From Streptomyces sp. NBC_00878 (GTDB lineage Bacteria; Actinomycetota; Actinomycetes; Streptomycetales; Streptomycetaceae): a stretch of DNA of 64,000 nucleotides. Positions 45,774-53,202 of the stretch are shown here, piece after piece; position 1 is the first letter of the stretch, and each line of letters begins with the position of its first letter. Where the stretch lies: positions 8,246,001-8,310,000 of the forward strand of contig NZ_JAPEOK010000001.1 of the NCBI RefSeq assembly GCF_026341515.1. The letters are read 5' to 3'. The translations under genes and the position numbers were made by a program. The notes under the pieces were generated by a model that saw only the letters and a list, made by a program, of their open reading frames with translations, was not told the origin of the DNA and did no database searches.

Positions 45774-46298
45774 TTGGAACAGCGTGAGCTGGGTGCTCGC
45801 CGTCGTGTGGACGAACTGCGGGAGGAAGCCGACCGTATCCAGGCCGAGCTGGCCGTGGCCGAGCGGGAATGGAAGGAGTGGGCCATCGCCCGCACGCGGG
45901 TCGGCGAGGTGCTGGCACCGGTGGACGAGACCGAAGATCACGCCCGGACCGAGCGGGCGATGCCGGCCGAGGGACCGGCCGAGGAGGCATCATCGGCGTC
46001 GAGGGCCGCGAAGCCGAAGTCGCAGGTGCCCATGTGGCGCGAGGGCCTGGCCTGGTCTGTGCTATCGATCGACTACCAGCGCATCCTGCAGGCCCTTGCG
46101 GACCGGCATCGCCTCCATCAAGGGCCGCTGACCTGCCAGGAGATGGCCGTCTTGTTCGGCCTGGACGCGGTGCCGGCGAAGGTGGAGGCGCTGCGGACGA
46201 AGGCGAAACGCCTGGTCGCGCGCGGCTGGCTGGCCGAACAGCATCCGGGCCGCTTCACGCTCGCGCAGAATGTGACCGGGCCAGGCGGCGGGTCATGA
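45774..46298 (+). CDS. Transposon-associated coiled-coil/winged-helix-like protein
   Basis: From TTG 45774 the frame encodes 174 residues. Residues 1-45 are a charged coiled coil (EQRELGARRRVDELREEADRIQAELAVAERE). A variable Ala/Glu/Ser linker follows. The C-terminal 80 residues (DYQRILQALADRHRLHQGPLTCQEMAVLFGLDAVPAKVEALRTKAKRLVARGWLAEQHPGRF) look like a winged helix. I know similar proteins next to Streptomyces transposase genes, but their role is not established. Its 3' end overlaps the opposite IS5 transposase by 44 bases. Its 5' side lies close to the IS256 right end, so the promoter may be gone. Confidence 0.6.
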   Translation: MEQRELGARRRVDELREEADRIQAELAVAEREWKEWAIARTRVGEVLAPVDETEDHARTERAMPAEGPAEEASSASRAAKPKSQVPMWREGLAWSVLSIDYQRILQALADRHRLHQGPLTCQEMAVLFGLDAVPAKVEALRTKAKRLVARGWLAEQHPGRFTLAQNVTGPGGGS

Positions 46299-47172
46299 GC
46301 AGGGTCATCGACCAGTAGACCATCGCCTCGGCGCTGGTGGTGCGGCGCTCGAAGTCGCGCACCAGGCGGCGGGTGCGCATCAGGTGGGCGAAGAGGCGCT
46401 CGACGATCCACTGCTTGGGCAGCACCACGAAGCCACGCATGTCGTCGCTGCGCTTGACGATCGCCAGGACCAGGGCGAGCGTGGCCAGGCAGTGCTCGAC
46501 GAGACTGCCGGTGTAGCCGCCATCCGCCCAGACCAGGGCGAGGCGGTGGTGCGCGTCGGCGACTTGGTGCAGCAGGACCTGGGCGGCGGCGCGGTCGCCG
46601 ACATCCGCGGCGGTGACCATCACCGCGAGCAGCAGGCCGAGGGCGTCGACCACGACATGCCGCTTACGGCCGTTGATCAGCTTGCCGCCGTCGAAGCCGC
46701 GGCTGTCGGAGCCGACGACCGCGTCCGCCTTCACCGACTGCGAGTCGACCACTCCGGCCGTCGGCTCCGCGTCGCGGCCCGCCTTCTCGCGGACCTGCGC
46801 ACGTAGCCGGTCGTGGAACTCCTTGACCAGGCCGTGGTCGCGCCAGCGGCGGAAGAAGGCGTATACCCGGTCCCACGGCGGGAAGTCGGCCGGCATCGCC
46901 CGCCACTTGATGCCGTTGTCCACGAGATAGCGGATTGCATCGAGTGCAGCCCGGTGGCAGTACGCCTCCGGCCGGCCGCCGCGACCGCGCATCCAGCCCG
47001 GCACCGGCAGCAACGGCCGGACGGCCGCCCACTCCGCGTCCGTCATGTCCGTCGGGTAGCGCGGCTGCCGCAACCCGTTGTCGGCGGCGTTTCCGAACCG
47101 GTGAGCCAGGCAGTCACACTCCCAGGTGACCGAGCTGGACTGCCCGGCCGTCGGCACGGAAGACTGCTGCAT
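46255..47172 (-). CDS. IS5-family transposase (DDE)
   Basis: The 305-residue protein carries the N-terminal domain MTDAEWAAVRPLLPVPGWMRGRGGRPEAYCHRAALDAIRYLVDNGIKWRAMPADFPPWDRVYAFFRRW. The DDE core follows with Asp in TAGVVDSQSVKADAVVGSDSRGFDGGKLINGRKRHVVVD, Asp in LVWADGGYTG, and the Glu region WIVERLFAHLMRTRRLVRDFERR. It is intact. The ATG lies directly behind a CAGGAGG ribosome-binding site that is one arm of the inverted repeat at 47173-47227. I could not define the outer ends of this IS. Confidence 0.88.
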   Translation of the reverse strand: MQQSSVPTAGQSSSVTWECDCLAHRFGNAADNGLRQPRYPTDMTDAEWAAVRPLLPVPGWMRGRGGRPEAYCHRAALDAIRYLVDNGIKWRAMPADFPPWDRVYAFFRRWRDHGLVKEFHDRLRAQVREKAGRDAEPTAGVVDSQSVKADAVVGSDSRGFDGGKLINGRKRHVVVDALGLLLAVMVTAADVGDRAAAQVLLHQVADAHHRLALVWADGGYTGSLVEHCLATLALVLAIVKRSDDMRGFVVLPKQWIVERLFAHLMRTRRLVRDFERRTTSAEAMVYWSMTLLMTRRLARSHSARA

Positions 47173-47227
47173 CAGGGCCTCCTGCTGCTCGGTGATTCGA
47201 CACCAACGAGCTGTTCAGGAGGCCCTG
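47173..47227. repeat. Perfect 12-bp inverted repeat upstream of the IS5 transposase
   Basis: CAGGGCCTCCTG (47173-47184) and CAGGAGGCCCTG (47216-47227) form a hairpin with a 31-base loop. One arm supplies the ribosome-binding site of the transposase on the minus strand, so folding could lower its translation. Confidence 0.6.
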
Positions 47228-47314
47228 TCCGTATGCGCCACGCGCCCCACGATCACCCAATCGGGACTCCCGTTCGACGTGCATCTCTCAAGATCGGAAA
47301 GACAACAACTACTA

Positions 47315-48278
47315 AGACCGACCGGCGAATGGATCACTTGAGGCGTCGGGTGGTGGGGCGGCCGTCCCAGCGATAGCGGGTCGTCGAGCGTCGGATGAGC
47401 ATGCGGAGCGTGACGAAAGCAGCGGCGAGGTAGAGGTAGAAGTCCACGGCGCTGCCGTCCTTCTCGGTGCAGCGCCGCAGCTTGCCGTAGCCGTTCATCC
47501 ACGAGTGGGAACGCTCGACCACCCACCGCTTGCCGGCCTGGATCGGCGCGGGCACGCCCTTACGGGCGATCTCGCCGGTGAAGCCGAACTCGTCGGGCAA
47601 GGCACGGGTCCTGGCGCTGTCGTAGCCCCGGTCGAGGTTGACGTTCACTTGCTCCGGGAGTGCTCCTACCTGGGCTTTCGTTGCTTCGAGGGTGGGGCCG
47701 AGCAGTGGTGAGTCGTGCCGGTTGGCGCCTGCGGAGACGATCCCCAGAGGGACCCCGGCCGCGTCGGAGGCCACCGATCGCTTCAGTCCCTGCTTGCCCC
47801 GGTCGACCGGGGAGCGTCCGGCCTTCTCGCCGCCCGAGGGAGCTTTCGTGATGCAGCCGTCCACGGAGATCTCGGCCAGTTGAAGGCCGATCATCCGGTC
47901 GTACGCCTGGAGCGCCAGGGCGTGGACCTGCTCTGATATGCCCATCTGGGACCAGAGTTTGACGCGGCGTCGGATGGTGCGGTCCGAGCAGCCCGGACTG
48001 GCGATCCGCTCGTATCCGGTGCCGTGGACCAGGGCCTGCACGATGTGCTCGAAGACGATCCGGTCCGGGACCCGGCGACGGTGACAGCCCAGCGGGTGGG
48101 CCGGCGCATAGTCATCGCGCGCGGGCAGCAGGGCGGCGAACTGGTCCCACAGGGGTTCGAGCAGGCAAGATGGCACAGCAGGCACGGGCCCTCCGGTGAT
48201 CACTGAGCGTAGAGAACTCCATGATCACTCAGGCCCGTGCCTGTCTCGTGCCCAGCGCGACCATTCGCCGGTCGGTCT
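47315..48278 (-). mobile_element. IS5-family insertion sequence with 18-bp perfect ends
   Basis: AGACCGACCGGCGAATGG (47315-47332) and its exact complement (48261-48278) bracket one transposase gene, giving a 964-bp IS. TA or AA bases flank the ends, so a short target duplication is possible but not clear. Confidence 0.88.
47334..48203 (-). CDS. IS5-family transposase
   Basis: The 289-residue protein has an HTH region (VFEHIVQALVHGTGYERIASPGCSDRTIRRRVKLW). DDE motifs are the first Asp in LAEISVDGCITKAPSGGEKAGRSPVDRGKQGLKRSVASDAAGVPLGIVSAGANRHDSPLL, the second in VNVNLDRGYDSARTR, and the Glu in RWVVERSHSWMNGYGKLRRCTEK. The frame is intact within the perfect inverted repeats, so this copy may be recent and active. 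Confidence 0.9.
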   Translation of the reverse strand: MITGGPVPAVPSCLLEPLWDQFAALLPARDDYAPAHPLGCHRRRVPDRIVFEHIVQALVHGTGYERIASPGCSDRTIRRRVKLWSQMGISEQVHALALQAYDRMIGLQLAEISVDGCITKAPSGGEKAGRSPVDRGKQGLKRSVASDAAGVPLGIVSAGANRHDSPLLGPTLEATKAQVGALPEQVNVNLDRGYDSARTRALPDEFGFTGEIARKGVPAPIQAGKRWVVERSHSWMNGYGKLRRCTEKDGSAVDFYLYLAAAFVTLRMLIRRSTTRYRWDGRPTTRRLK

Positions 48279-48304
48279 AAGTCAGTGGCAAGGGGGGAGC
48301 GCGT

Positions 48305-51022
48305 TCAAAGGGCTTCCACACCTCGCTCGCGCAAGGCTTGCCCGTACTGCTGCAGCACCCACACTTCGTTCTGCACGGCGGTCGAACGCGATGAGTCCTT
48401 CTGATCGCTCTCGCGGGCTAGGACGCCCAGGAGGTCCTGCATACGCCGGTCGACAGAACGCCGCCTGACAGTGACGAGTTGGTCGCCTGCGTAGGCTTCA
48501 TCGACGTTCCTGCGCATGATCGGCTCGGTGGTCAGCTCAGTGATCAGGGCACGGACAGCGTCGTCAGGAGCGGCTTCGCGGACCAAAGACAGGTACTCCT
48601 GGGGGTCCTGGACGCCATATTCGGCGCCGCCCGCGTCCGTGATCGCGCGGCGCACAGCCGCGTAGGGCACAGCGGTGAACTCCTCGATCCCGTACGCATC
48701 GAAGGCCGGAGAAACCAAGCCGGGCCGCTGCAGAGCGATCTTGAGTAGCTCGCGCTCCGTTGCATAAACCGCGTTACGAAGATTGATCACGGGCTTGGGC
48801 GGGGTCTCAGCGTTCGCGTACGTAGGCGGGTGCTCCGCAGCGGAGGTCCGGCTGGCGCTGCCGTGAGTTTCACGAGCCAGCTGCCTGATGTGCCTGACCA
48901 CGAGGTTTTCGTCCAGGTTGTCGAGCATGCTGGCGAGCCCGAGCGCGACGTGGTGCTGAGCCGTGCTGTCCGTGATTCGGGCGACAATAGGAGCAGCCTC
49001 TGCCAGGGCGGCCTTCTGCCCGGTGGTGGTCTCCATGTCGTGTCGAGCGACGATCTGGCGCAGAACGAACTCGAAGAGCGGGGTGCGCGGTTCAACAAGC
49101 TCCATGACGGCCGCGTCGCCTTTGGCGATGCGCAATGCGCTGGCGCTCATCCCGTCAGGGGCGACGGCGACGTAGGAGTGGCCGGCGAGCTTCTGATCGT
49201 CCTTGAGTGTGCGCAGCGCAGACTGATGGGCGTGTCCATCGTGGGCGAAGGCAAAGGTGATCCGGGCGCTTCCATCGCTTTTGAGGAGGCGCCGCAGGAT
49301 CGTGATGTGGTCAGTGCCGAAGGGGGTGCCGCAGGTGGCGACGGCTGTGGGGATACCTGCCAGGTGGCAGGCCATGACGTCGGTGTAGCCCTCGACGACG
49401 ATGGCGCGGTTGGTCTTGGCGATGTTCTTCTTCGCAAGGTCGATGCCAAACAGCGCCTGGGACTTCATGTAGATCGGGGTGTCGGGGGTGTTGATGTATT
49501 TGGGGCCCGTATCGGCCTCGTAGAGCTTGCGGGCGCCGAAGCCGACGGCCTCGCCACCGATGTTGCGGATGGGCCACATCAGGCGGCCGCGGAAGCGGTC
49601 GATGGGGCCGCGGCGGCCCTCCTGGGCAAGGCCGGAGAGCAGGAGCTCCTTGTCAGTGAAGCCCTTGCCGCGCAGGTAGCGGGTGAGGTGGTCCCAGCCT
49701 TGAGGGCTGTAGCCGACGGAGAACTGCTCGGCAGCGGCTTGGTCAATACCGCGCTCGGCGAGGAATGTGCGGCCGATAGCGGCCTCGGTGCTGGTGTCGA
49801 GCTGTGTGAAGTAGAACTGCGTGGCCGCTCTGTGTGCTTCGACCAGGCGGATGCGCTCAACGTGTTGGCGGTCACGGTGGCCTGCATCAGCGCGCAGCGT
49901 GATACCGCCGCGTGAAGCCAGCCGGTCCACGGCTTCGCCGAAGGAGAGGTGCTCCATCCTCATGATGAAGTCCAGTGCATCGCCGCCGACCTGGCACTCG
50001 AAGCAGTGGTAGGCACCCTTATGGCTGTTCACGCTGAACTGCCCGCTGCTCCCTTCACAGAAAGGGCAACTTCCTCGGAATTCGCGCCCAGACTTGCGCA
50101 GCGGCACGTAGTCGGTGATCACATCCTTCAGCGGCACTGCGGCCTTGAGTGCTGCAATGTCCCTTCTGCCTATGACAGGTTGTGCCACAGCGCGGGAGGG
50201 CGGCCGGGCCAGCCTGTTCCGGTTTGCCAGGCTAGACGCTTCAAGCTGGACAGTGGCAGCTGGCCTGGCGGGTTTCCACGCGTTCCATGCAAAGAGAGCG
50301 CTACTTGCACTGTCATCTACCCGACGGTTCGGCAACGGTAGGCCGCGGGCCCGCATCCTCTGGCGTAGGGGTTCATACAGGTCTCCGAGCGTCAGGGCCG
50401 TCGGCCCGTTCGGAATCCCTTCGCGAACAAGGCTGATGAGCTCACCCGTGAACGAGGTACAGGCGTCGGCCTGTTGATCGAGGGGCACGACATGCGCGGG
50501 ACCGTCTGCAGCCGTCCATACATATGTTCCGCGAACATCAGCCGCCAAGGTCAGGCTGTCTGCCTGCGTAGAGAGTGTTTGAACGGCTCTGCCGGAATGA
50601 CAGCAATCAAGGATCGAAATCTTCACACGCGCTGGGCTGTCGAGCAGAGCGTCTCGAACGTGGGCGTAGGGCATGCCGGTCAGATCGACGTGATCCGTAT
50701 TGGTTTCACTCAGCGGGAAGAACAGCTCACCACGCTCGGAAAGGGTGCCATGGCCGACGAAGTAGAAGAGGAACGTGCCATCGGTGCGCGCCGCAAGTTC
50801 GCGCAGCAGGACTGCAACCTCCGGGACGTGAGCCGCGTTGTCGATCACGGTCACCTGCTCAGGAGGCCAGCCGCACAGCGTTGAGTCGGTCAGCAGTTGT
50901 CGCATGCGCCGAAGACTGTTGGCGGCTGCCGGTACAGGGCGCTGCCTCGTATCGCGATAGCTTGACACGCCCAGTAGGACGGCGCATTGATCGAGCCGGT
51001 CGGTGCTGCTCCTAATGCTCAT
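48305..51022 (-). CDS. Caspase-like protease fused to an altered DnaG primase
   Basis: The 905-residue protein is a two-part fusion. Residues about 10-250 are a caspase-fold (C14-like) protease: YFVGHGTLSERGELFF holds His91 and ISILDCCHSGRA holds Cys141. Residues about 286-905 match bacterial DnaG over its whole length: zinc finger CPFCEGSSGQF...YHCFECQVGGD (C319, C322, C340, C343; normally Cys-His-Cys-Cys), RNA-polymerase core (GRLMWPIRNIGGEAVGFGAR), TOPRIM (IVVEGYTDVMACHLAGIPTAVATCGT), and a C-terminal region like the DnaB-binding end. In TOPRIM, the usual FDGD reads FAHD (592-595) and the usual DPxD/E reads SASA (626-629), so three of six metal-binding acids are gone. The start overlaps the EACC1 gene by 11 bases. 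I infer a protease effector guarded by an inactive primase mimic. Confidence 0.9.
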   Translation of the reverse strand: MSIRSSTDRLDQCAVLLGVSSYRDTRQRPVPAAANSLRRMRQLLTDSTLCGWPPEQVTVIDNAAHVPEVAVLLRELAARTDGTFLFYFVGHGTLSERGELFFPLSETNTDHVDLTGMPYAHVRDALLDSPARVKISILDCCHSGRAVQTLSTQADSLTLAADVRGTYVWTAADGPAHVVPLDQQADACTSFTGELISLVREGIPNGPTALTLGDLYEPLRQRMRARGLPLPNRRVDDSASSALFAWNAWKPARPAATVQLEASSLANRNRLARPPSRAVAQPVIGRRDIAALKAAVPLKDVITDYVPLRKSGREFRGSCPFCEGSSGQFSVNSHKGAYHCFECQVGGDALDFIMRMEHLSFGEAVDRLASRGGITLRADAGHRDRQHVERIRLVEAHRAATQFYFTQLDTSTEAAIGRTFLAERGIDQAAAEQFSVGYSPQGWDHLTRYLRGKGFTDKELLLSGLAQEGRRGPIDRFRGRLMWPIRNIGGEAVGFGARKLYEADTGPKYINTPDTPIYMKSQALFGIDLAKKNIAKTNRAIVVEGYTDVMACHLAGIPTAVATCGTPFGTDHITILRRLLKSDGSARITFAFAHDGHAHQSALRTLKDDQKLAGHSYVAVAPDGMSASALRIAKGDAAVMELVEPRTPLFEFVLRQIVARHDMETTTGQKAALAEAAPIVARITDSTAQHHVALGLASMLDNLDENLVVRHIRQLARETHGSASRTSAAEHPPTYANAETPPKPVINLRNAVYATERELLKIALQRPGLVSPAFDAYGIEEFTAVPYAAVRRAITDAGGAEYGVQDPQEYLSLVREAAPDDAVRALITELTTEPIMRRNVDEAYAGDQLVTVRRRSVDRRMQDLLGVLARESDQKDSSRSTAVQNEVWVLQQYGQALRERGVEAL

Positions 51023-51365
51023 CGAGTGTCTGCTTGATCAGGCGCAGAAGTTCCGCCTCGTCAACGAGGTCTGCTCCATTACGGATAATCTGTACGGACT
51101 TCCCGTCGACGGTGACACTGACGCTCTGTTCGGTGCGCCTGCTGCCGAGCCAGGACCCTAGCGACGTGACGAAGGCTGTGGCTATGCCACCAGAACCGAC
51201 AGCCACACTGATCAGCTCGAATGCGCCTCCGAGTTCATCCGCCTGTGTTGGCCGACGCTGGGCCCTCACATGCCCCTGAAGATCTCGCTCACGGCGCAGC
51301 CACTGGAGGAGTGATGTGAACTCTTCACCCGGCGCCCCGTCCTCCAGGCGTATCTCAAGTTCCAC
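51012..51365 (-). CDS. Effector-associated constant component EACC1-like protein
   Basis: The 117-residue product starts at GTG 51365 behind an AGGGGGA site. It shows the EACC1 pattern: beta strand (ELEIRLEDG), LLQWLRRERDLQGHVRAQRRP, a hydrophobic helix (FELISVAVGSGGIATAFVTSLGSWLGSRR), strand VSVTVDGKSVQIIR, and a final helix (DEAELLRLIKQTLDE). EACC1 is known as the constant small partner of variable effectors, including caspase-like ones, in actinobacterial conflict systems. Here its stop overlaps the start of the caspase-DnaG fusion, which strongly links the two. The 190-bp spacer upstream may hold a separate promoter, so this pair may be a unit apart from the Gabija-like genes. Confidence 0.8.
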   Translation of the reverse strand: MELEIRLEDGAPGEEFTSLLQWLRRERDLQGHVRAQRRPTQADELGGAFELISVAVGSGGIATAFVTSLGSWLGSRRTEQSVSVTVDGKSVQIIRNGADLVDEAELLRLIKQTLDEH

Positions 51366-51555
51366 TCGGCTGATTCCCCCTTGGCGTCTTGCGATCTTCC
51401 CTGGGTGAGAGCGGTGTGCGTCCTCGGCTTCGCGACCACGTCATGCGCCCACTTCCGCAGGGTCACTTTAACGTTGCAGCTGGACTGAGCGGCAGCGGGA
51501 ACCGGCAGTCGCGATGCCGCCAGGCCGACGGCCGCGGAATGCACACCTTGTGGGG

Positions 51556-53202
51556 TCAAGGGTGCACGGTACCTGAGGCGAACCAGTCGTGGGCTGTGGG
51601 CAGGGCACCGTCAGGGATGTCAGCGAGAAAGACGACCGCGAGGCCACGGCGGGCTCGTGAGCACGAGACGTAGAACAGGTTGCGTGATCGCTCCAGTCGC
51701 TTCTCAATGTCCCGGCCGGCGAGCATCTTGCCCATGTTGTACTGGGTCCACGAAGCGTCGTCGATGATCACGATGACGTTGTCGAACTCATCGCCCTTCA
51801 CTCCATGCTGTGTGTGGAACGGGGTGCGCTGCTCGCGGTACTCGATGAAGCGTATGACTTCCGCGTAGGGGACCTTGCGCAGTGCGTTGGAGAAGTCGGC
51901 CAGCTTCTGGTCGTAGCCTTCGAGATCCTCCGACGTCCGTCGGCGTTCGAGGTCGCTGAGCTTGCGGGGCACGGACAGGAGGTGCTGCCGAGCCATGTGG
52001 TCGAGTACGGCGCCGATGGTTCCGGACTCTCGTACTGCAATCAGTTCTCTGATGTCGGCCGCGATCCGTCGCTTGTCGCGGTGGCTTGTGATGGTGGTCC
52101 TTCCTGCCACCAGAAGGCTGGTGAGCTCTGCGTAGTCGAGCGTGTGGAAGGCGCTGCAGAGAGCTTCGACCCTGCTGAGGTACTCGATGTACGGCTCGTC
52201 GTTGTCCAGGAGTTTGTCGCGGCCCTGCGAGCCGAGGATCTGGTACTGATGGAGCAGGGTGCCGTAGGAGAGGGCTCCTGCGATGCCCCGGTGGGTGAGC
52301 ATCAGATAGCTGGTGGTGTCGTCGGACCAGCCCAGCCCGGCAAGGTGCTGGCGAGCTGCGGCCAGGCGTGCCTGGCCGGCGGGCAGGGCGGAGTTGAGGA
52401 AGAGATGCACTTCCCCGTCCGTGTTCTCGCCAACCGCCTCCTGCCGCAGTTGGGGACGGATCTTGTTGAGCACCTCGACCACTGGGCGAGAGCAGCGGTA
52501 GTTCTCGTGCTTGGTAATGGGCTCCAGCTTGGGGTGAGTGACAGCACCCTGCCCCGAGGTGAAGATCTTCTGCATGGAGTCGCCGAACAGCCCGATGACG
52601 CAGGGCTGACGGCCGGCTCCGGCAAGGTGGTCGAGAAGAAGCCGGATCGTCTTGGGAGAGGTGTCCTGGTACTCGTCGACGAAGATGACCGGGTAGCAAT
52701 CGGCGATCAGGCGTGTGAGTTTGGGATACCGGGTCACCATGCGCAGCGCGAGATCGATGACCTCGTCGTGGGATATCTCGCCACGGTGCAGACGCCGCCG
52801 CCAGTCGACGTACTGGATGGGCGTCGGGGGGCTGGTGAGTTCGCTGAGATCCTCAGGTGTAGGCAGAGCGTCGTTGTACTCGGTGATCTGCTGCCACAAT
52901 TCGCCACCGAAGCCTTTGATGACCTCCCAGAGGAACTCGTGGATGGTCGCGACGGTCACGAGCGGGTGGTCGTGGATCCGCTCGGTGATCTTGCGTTTGG
53001 CGACGTTGGTGAAGGTGATGCAGGCGATCCGGCGGCCCTTGCTTGCCAGCTCCGCACCGTGGTGCTGGAGGCTGTGCTCCAGTGCTTGGACCAAGGTTGT
53101 GGTCTTGCCCGCGCCAGCACCGGCCTCGACCAGGAAGCTGCGCCCCGCATCCAGCTCATCGATAACTTGGTCGATGGTCGTCTTCACGGGAGCATCAGCC
53201 AC
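51556..53202 (-). CDS. UvrD/Rep-like helicase, Gabija GajB-like
   Basis: The 548-residue protein is a superfamily 1 helicase-like ATPase: Walker A EAGAGAGKTTTLVQ near 26-39, motif Ia ITFTNVAKRKITERI, Walker B VIFVDEYQDTS near 172-182, motif III FGDSMQKIF, and C-terminal motifs HTQHGVKGDEFDNVIVI and NLFYVSCSRARRGLAVVF. Size and partner match GajB, the helicase-like partner of Gabija. Its start overlaps the stop of the OLD-type gene by 19 bases. In Gabija, GajB helps the GajA nuclease act on phage DNA. A short spacer of 190 bases separates it from the EACC1 gene. Confidence 0.85.
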   Translation of the reverse strand: MADAPVKTTIDQVIDELDAGRSFLVEAGAGAGKTTTLVQALEHSLQHHGAELASKGRRIACITFTNVAKRKITERIHDHPLVTVATIHEFLWEVIKGFGGELWQQITEYNDALPTPEDLSELTSPPTPIQYVDWRRRLHRGEISHDEVIDLALRMVTRYPKLTRLIADCYPVIFVDEYQDTSPKTIRLLLDHLAGAGRQPCVIGLFGDSMQKIFTSGQGAVTHPKLEPITKHENYRCSRPVVEVLNKIRPQLRQEAVGENTDGEVHLFLNSALPAGQARLAAARQHLAGLGWSDDTTSYLMLTHRGIAGALSYGTLLHQYQILGSQGRDKLLDNDEPYIEYLSRVEALCSAFHTLDYAELTSLLVAGRTTITSHRDKRRIAADIRELIAVRESGTIGAVLDHMARQHLLSVPRKLSDLERRRTSEDLEGYDQKLADFSNALRKVPYAEVIRFIEYREQRTPFHTQHGVKGDEFDNVIVIIDDASWTQYNMGKMLAGRDIEKRLERSRNLFYVSCSRARRGLAVVFLADIPDGALPTAHDWFASGTVHP

